Both the position numbers and the translations under genes were made by a program. The notes under the pieces are model-generated. The model worked only from the letters and a program-made list of their open reading frames with translations. It ran no database searches and was not told the DNA's origin. Positions 5,351 through 5,394 of a stretch of DNA of 5,394 nt are shown here, in pieces. Origin of the DNA: Bacteroidota bacterium (lineage in GTDB: Bacteria; Bacteroidota; Bacteroidia; Chitinophagales; Chitinophagaceae); NCBI GenBank assembly GCA_023427575.1, contig JAEZAY010000030.1, positions 1 through 5,394 on the forward strand, in the 5' to 3' direction. How positions within the stretch are numbered: position 1 is the stretch's first letter; each line of letters opens with the position of its first letter.

Positions 5351-5394
5351 ATGAGAGACGACTTCAGAAATATCCAGCCTGAAGAGAGTGTCCG
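5351..5394 (+). CDS. 5' end of a gene cut by the window edge
   Basis: ATG followed by an open frame to the right edge: 14 full codons reading MRDDFRNIQPEESV, then two bases. The acidic, hydrophilic start is plausible for a cytoplasmic protein, or for a cytoplasmic lead into a membrane protein. It is too short to identify. Support comes from the exact -7 promoter match upstream and the AT-rich leader with no competing start. No Shine-Dalgarno is present, consistent with the other genes. Confidence 0.5.
   Translation, partial: MRDDFRNIQPEESV

Overview
The window looks like chromosomal DNA from a member of the Bacteroidota, probably of the Chitinophagia/Sphingobacteriia type. Three things point that way. 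No start codon has a recognisable Shine-Dalgarno sequence. Several sites match the Bacteroidota -7 promoter element TAnnTTTG. The gene families (stand-alone FMN glutamate-synthase-like protein, short Rnk-like GreA/GreB factor, EamA exporter, MscL) are common there. The lineage call is an inference; there is no rRNA or other marker.

Layout from left to right. An EamA/DMT-family membrane transporter (+) occupies about 112-981; its frame has no ATG, GTG or TTG at the position where the family normally starts. It converges on a two-gene minus-strand operon, transcribed right to left: a membrane-anchored FMN glutamate-synthase-like protein (3122-1560) followed 5 nt later by a Rnk-like GreA/GreB factor (1554-1153). 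A bidirectional hairpin at 986-1016 closes both units. Upstream of the operon is a 538-bp non-coding stretch (3123-3660). It holds a good minus-strand promoter match (3478-3505), several stem-loops within the predicted ~350-nt leader, and a terminator-like hairpin plus T tract about 90 nt before the start codon. This is the most interesting part of the window.

Next comes a minus-strand gene (4221-3661) for a small YidB/DUF937-like protein carrying one EF-hand calcium-binding loop, closed by a 17-bp perfect terminator hairpin. Divergent from it is mscL (4435-4866), the large-conductance mechanosensitive channel, closed by its own 12-bp terminator hairpin. About 430 bp without a convincing gene follow, then a promoter-like site and the first 14 codons of a plus-strand gene cut off by the window edge.

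Functionally this is mostly ordinary housekeeping: export, amino-nitrogen or redox chemistry, transcription-elongation control and osmotic protection. No mobile element, CRISPR array, tRNA or rRNA is visible. The candidate for something undescribed is the structured leader of the glutamate-synthase-like operon. The EF-hand/YidB-like protein beside mscL is a second, weaker candidate.
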